DNA of 64,000 bases, from the NCBI RefSeq assembly GCF_900111885.1, contig NZ_FOKG01000024.1, forward strand, positions 17,898-81,897. The letters run 5' to 3'. Under the pieces are notes generated by a model, which made no database searches, was not told the origin of the DNA, and worked only from the letters and a program-made list of their open reading frames with translations. The stretch comes from Amycolatopsis marina. GTDB lineage: Bacteria > Actinomycetota > Actinomycetes > Mycobacteriales > Pseudonocardiaceae. Below, one piece after another: positions 61,311-64,000 of the stretch (the stretch's first letter is position 1; each line of letters opens with the position of its first letter). The translations under genes and the position numbers were made by a program.

Positions 61311-61820
61311 TCACCAACCGTGGACCGGATACCAGGGGCCCGGGTCGGGTTCCTCGACCCAGCGCGCCGTGGACGGCGCGAGCGCCAGTAGCAGCGTGAT
61401 CACCGCGGGCACGACCACGATCGCCAGCGCGAGCAGTCCACCCACGAGTCCCACACCCACGAAGCCGACATATGCCAGTCCCGCGAGGGACAACGTCCCG
61501 GTGAGGGCGTACAACAGCAGCGCGGCGGCGGTCCCGGCGACAACGAGAATGCGTCCCTTCCACCGCTTCCGCAGGAGCAGGACCGCACCGCAGATCAGTA
61601 CGGCGGCCAGCACGAGATTCAGCACGAGCCCGATGACCAGGCTGAGCACCGAGACTCGGCCTTCGACCAAGTTCAGCGCGTTGCCGACCACCCCACCGAG
61701 GTGCCAGGCACCGCCCACAATGGCCAGTGCGGCCGCGAAGAACGCTGTCGCACTCCGTTCCACGGCGAAGTGTTCTTCGGCCAGGTCGTACTCGAAATCG
61801 GGATACTGCTCATCCTGCAT
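61311..61820 (-). CDS. Multi-spanning membrane protein, unknown
   Basis: A 169-residue protein with a short acidic N-terminus (residues 1-22) and four hydrophobic segments (about 24-45, 55-85, 93-118 and 122-150), ending in a Trp/Pro-rich tail. GGAGATCGC precedes the ATG at 61820. It lies 23 bases upstream of metB and 17 bases downstream of another membrane-protein gene on the same strand, so the three probably form one transcript. Family not recognised; it and its upstream neighbour look like a pair. Confidence 0.72.
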   Translation of the reverse strand: MQDEQYPDFEYDLAEEHFAVERSATAFFAAALAIVGGAWHLGGVVGNALNLVEGRVSVLSLVIGLVLNLVLAAVLICGAVLLLRKRWKGRILVVAGTAAALLLYALTGTLSLAGLAYVGFVGVGLVGGLLALAIVVVPAVITLLLALAPSTARWVEEPDPGPWYPVHGW

Positions 61821-61837
61821 GCGATCTCCACGAAGGA

Positions 61838-62443
61838 TCACCACGCCGGAGGCTGCCCGCCCTGGTACGGCGGGTAGCCCTGTTGCGGAGCAGGGTAGCC
61901 CTGTCGCGGCCCGTAGACACCCTGGGGCAGCGGCTTGTGCTTGAGGTACCGGAAAGTGGGTGGAAGCGCGGCGAGCAGCAGCACTATCGGCGCGAGCACG
62001 ATGGCGCCGACCCGGGAGAAGGCCGTGTCGCTCTCGAACTGGAAGGTCATCTCGAAGAACATGCCGTACTCGGACCGATAGAGCAGCGCGGGTTCGAGTA
62101 GGACCGAGGTCAGGGCCAGGGTCGCTCCGATGATCAGCAGAACCGCGCCGACCACGCTACGGAACAGGGTCACCACGGCCCCGATCAACAGCAGGATCGC
62201 CGCGGCGAGGTACAGCCCGAGGACCGTGAGGGCCTCCCCAGGCAGATCCCCGATGCTGATGCCCGAGGGAATCTCGATGAAGGTGTAGACCGGCAGGTAG
62301 CCGACCAGTCCGCAGAGCGCCAGCCCGAGCAGACCGGCGATGATCGCGGTGGCACCGTTGGGGTTGCGGGGCGGAAGCCGCGGCGGGTAGCCGACCGATC
62401 CCATGCCTTGGGGTTGTGCCTGATAACCGTACGGGTTGGTCAC
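61838..62443 (-). CDS. Membrane protein with Pro/Tyr/Gln-rich ends, unknown
   Basis: A 201-residue protein. The N-terminus (residues 1-40) and C-terminus (170-201) are rich in Tyr, Gln, Pro and Gly (for example YPAPQQGYPPYQGGQPPAW), and four hydrophobic helices lie between (about 42-60, 72-100, 108-125 and 145-165). Such proline-tyrosine repeats are typical of actinobacterial DUF4190-like proteins. GTG start at 62443, with GGGGGAG just upstream. An IS3-family element begins only 113 bases upstream, so its promoter may have been displaced or supplied by the insertion. Confidence 0.7.
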   Translation of the reverse strand: MTNPYGYQAQPQGMGSVGYPPRLPPRNPNGATAIIAGLLGLALCGLVGYLPVYTFIEIPSGISIGDLPGEALTVLGLYLAAAILLLIGAVVTLFRSVVGAVLLIIGATLALTSVLLEPALLYRSEYGMFFEMTFQFESDTAFSRVGAIVLAPIVLLLAALPPTFRYLKHKPLPQGVYGPRQGYPAPQQGYPPYQGGQPPAW

Positions 62444-62601
62444 GACTCCCCCAGGAAGGTTCGCGGCGGCGAGGTTCGGGCTCAGGTTAGCGGTCGCGAC
62501 CGGCGCTCGGACCCCTTTTCCCGAACTAGCCGAAAACAAGGTGCCCCCGGCCGAACTGAACTGGTCCCCGGATGTTGGACTGGTTAAGTGAAGGTTAGGG
62601 G

Positions 62602-63456
62602 TTAGGCGACGAGGGCCTGGGTCCGGTATTGCACCGGGCTCAGGCCCTTGAGCGTGGTGTGACTGCGGTCGTTGTTGTGCCAGGCGATGTACTCGTGCAG
62701 TGCGGTGGTGAGCGCGGCGGTGTTGAGGAACGTGGCGTGATGGAAGAGTTCTTCTTTGAGGTGTCCGAAGAAGCTCTCGATGACGGCGTTGTCCAGGCAG
62801 TTTCCCTTGCGGGACATGGACTGGGTCGCCCCGGCGCGTGCTAGCAGCCTGCGCCACGAGGCATGCTGGTACTGGAACCCTTGATCGGAATGCACCAGTG
62901 GCGTCTGGCCTTTCCCCAGTGTCGCGAGGGCGTCGCCCAGCGCGGTGTTTGTCAGCGTGAGCGTGGGTGCGCTGCTGACTCCGTAGGCGATGATCTGCCG
63001 GTCGAACAGGTCCATGATCGGCGACAAGTACACCTTCTGATTTCCCACGACGAACTCGGTCACGTCGGTGACCCACTTCTGGTTCGGAGCGGTCGCGGTG
63101 AACTCCCGGGCCAGCAGGTTCGGGGCGATCTTACCGATCTCGCCGGTGTAGGAGTTGTATCGGCGTCGGCGGCGGACCCGGCAGATCAGCGCGAGTTGCC
63201 GCATCAGTTTGAGCACAGTCTTCTTCGCTATTCGCCAGCCCTGCTTGACCAGTCCGGCATGGACACGGCGATGCCCGTAACGTCTGTGGCTGTTCTCGAA
63301 CGAGGTCGTGATCGCGGCCTTCAACTCAGTCTGCGGGTCACCTCTGCGCGAGCGGGCCTGGTGATAGAAGAACGTGGATCGGGCCAGCCCGGCGGCAGCG
63401 AGAAGGTGTTCGAGCGAGTGTTCAGCCTTGAGAGAGAGGACGGCCTGGGCCTTCAC
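62602..63456 (-). CDS. IS3-family transposase OrfB
   Basis: A 284-residue integrase-core transposase. The HTH_21-like segment RRYGHRRVHAGLVKQGWRIAKKTVLKLMRQL precedes the rve domain with the DDE residues in WVTDVTEF, LVHSDQGFQYQ and DNAVIESFFGHLKEE. GTG start overlapping the orfA stop by GTGA. The usual A-rich slippery site for programmed frameshifting was not seen, so reinitiation may link the two proteins. The frame is intact. Confidence 0.95.
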   Translation of the reverse strand: MKAQAVLSLKAEHSLEHLLAAAGLARSTFFYHQARSRRGDPQTELKAAITTSFENSHRRYGHRRVHAGLVKQGWRIAKKTVLKLMRQLALICRVRRRRRYNSYTGEIGKIAPNLLAREFTATAPNQKWVTDVTEFVVGNQKVYLSPIMDLFDRQIIAYGVSSAPTLTLTNTALGDALATLGKGQTPLVHSDQGFQYQHASWRRLLARAGATQSMSRKGNCLDNAVIESFFGHLKEELFHHATFLNTAALTTALHEYIAWHNNDRSHTTLKGLSPVQYRTQALVA

Positions 63457-63941
63457 CGTCGTTGCTGCCCTCTCAAGGCCCGCAGTTTTCCCAGGTAAGC
63501 GACCTCCGCCCGCAGCCGGTCGTTCTCCCGCCGCAACTGCTCCAGCTCACTGGGCTGCTCGCCCGGGCTGTCCGGTGGCTTGGGCGGGCGGCCCTTCCGT
63601 TTCGGACGCAGCCCGTCCTCGCCCTCCCGCCGATACGTCCGAGCCCAGGTCTTCACCAGGCTCGGAGACGACAGGCCATGCTCTGCGGCCAGCTCGGCGG
63701 CCGGCTCACCAGCAACGAAGCGTTCCACCACCGACAGCTTGAACTCGAACGAGAACGACCGCTTGGTCGACATACTCACCAACGCCGCCCTGCCATGGAT
63801 CCTCCACCGCCGATACAGGCTCCGGACCGGCCACCGCGCCACCCCGAGCAACGTCGACACCGTCCTATCGGCCAAACCCTGCTCAAACCACACTACAGCG
63901 GCCTCCCGCTGCACCTCAGACAACGAACTACGCGGCTCCAT
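63453..63941 (-). CDS. IS3-family transposase OrfA
   Basis: A 162-residue DNA-binding subunit with two helix-turn-helix regions (about residues 10-50 and 60-105: SFEFKLSVVERFVAGEPAAELAAEHGLSSPSLVKTWARTY) followed by GLRPKRKGRPPK and a leucine zipper (LEQLRRENDRLRAEVAYLGKL, about 131-152). This is the IS150-type organisation. ATG at 63941 starts just inside the right inverted repeat. Confidence 0.94.
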   Translation of the reverse strand: MEPRSSLSEVQREAAVVWFEQGLADRTVSTLLGVARWPVRSLYRRWRIHGRAALVSMSTKRSFSFEFKLSVVERFVAGEPAAELAAEHGLSSPSLVKTWARTYRREGEDGLRPKRKGRPPKPPDSPGEQPSELEQLRRENDRLRAEVAYLGKLRALRGQQRR

Positions 63942-64000
63942 ACAACTACTCCCCGAGAGTCAGAACTGAATTTTCAGTCCAACTCCCGGGGAGCAGTTCA

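Larger units (their letters stand above)
62557..64000 (-). mobile_element. Complete IS3-family insertion sequence (IS150-like)
   Basis: Imperfect 26-bp inverted ends: left TGAACTGGTCCCCGGATGTT... (62557-62582) and right (63975-64000) reading TGAACTGCTCCCCGGGAGTT on the minus strand, both continuing to TTGGACTG, with three mismatches. The 5'-TG...CA-3' termini are standard for IS3. The element is 1444 bp and carries orfA and orfB, which overlap by four bases. Its right end coincides exactly with the window end, so the target duplication cannot be checked. Both frames are intact, suggesting a recent or active insertion. Confidence 0.93.

Overview
This 64 kb window comes from a high-GC Actinomycete chromosome, most likely a member of the Pseudonocardiaceae (Amycolatopsis / Saccharomonospora / Prauserella type). 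Evidence: uniformly GC-rich coding sequence, many GTG starts and GTGA/ATGA overlaps, a mycothiol S-conjugate amidase gene (mca), a mycobacterial-type LigB, a lipid-droplet-associated-type protein between ispH and xseA, and a rodlin-like secreted protein. The family assignment is inference. The order ychF - DUF6542 - ispH - lipid-droplet protein - xseA - xseB - glpX - fumC - phoH2 - Z-prenyl synthase - hemolysin III - thioredoxin-domain protein - small membrane protein - mca - DUF4307 - greA - metB matches, with insertions, the Mycobacterium tuberculosis Rv1112 to Rv1079 segment. The backbone is therefore old and vertically inherited; the interesting material lies in inserted modules and between genes.

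Layout. 1-1.4 kb: 3' end of an ABC exporter. 1.5-5.5 kb: leftward thiBPQ thiamine-uptake operon under a TPP riboswitch. 5.5-8.9 kb: phhB, two small membrane proteins, purC, ychF and a small acidic lipoprotein. 9-16.6 kb: DNA-repair block with an AdaA-AlkA fusion, ogt, sbcDC and rmuC. 16.8-24.2 kb: DUF6542, ispH, lipid-droplet-type protein, xseA-orf-xseB, glpX and a secreted trypsin. 24.2-30.4 kb: ferredoxin-NADP reductase, fumC, GNAT, a TetR / EamA exporter pair and ligB. 30.4-31.2 kb: a decayed HTH gene and a small secreted protein. 31.2-38.5 kb: old yellow enzyme, guaB1, a DrrAB-type exporter, phoH2 and the rodlin-like gene. 38.6-47.4 kb: Z-prenyl synthase, hemolysin III, a VOC protein, two hydrolases, a DGPF / ECF42 sigma module and an acyl-CoA oxidase. 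47.4-52.2 kb: thioredoxin-domain protein, mca, DUF4307 and greA. 52.3-55.9 kb: a molybdopterin oxidoreductase, helical protein and HPP membrane protein operon. 55.9-62.4 kb: Lrp/hppD, ilvA, metB and membrane proteins. 62.6-64 kb: a complete IS3-family element whose right end coincides with the window end.

The most notable signals are non-coding. (A) A TTTCCCGGGAAA-centred palindrome occurs nine times; two of its pairs form a composite element with a conserved 22-bp spacer in opposite orientations. (B) Long perfect hairpins built on CCCCAATGTGGCATTGGGG or close variants sit between two convergent gene pairs. (C) A ~106-bp element with AACGCGCG/CGCGCGTT inverted ends occurs twice, about 20.7 kb apart. 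(D) Two divergent promoter-like motifs, TGTCCA-N17-CGTC, lie between an alpha/beta hydrolase and the DGPF-ECF42 operon, suggesting that the hydrolase belongs to the sigma factor's regulon. (E) A 173-bp insertion with duplicated junctions separates thiP from thiQ. (F) A 50-bp tandem duplication lies between the reductase and fumC. I found no CRISPR array, prophage, rRNA or tRNA.
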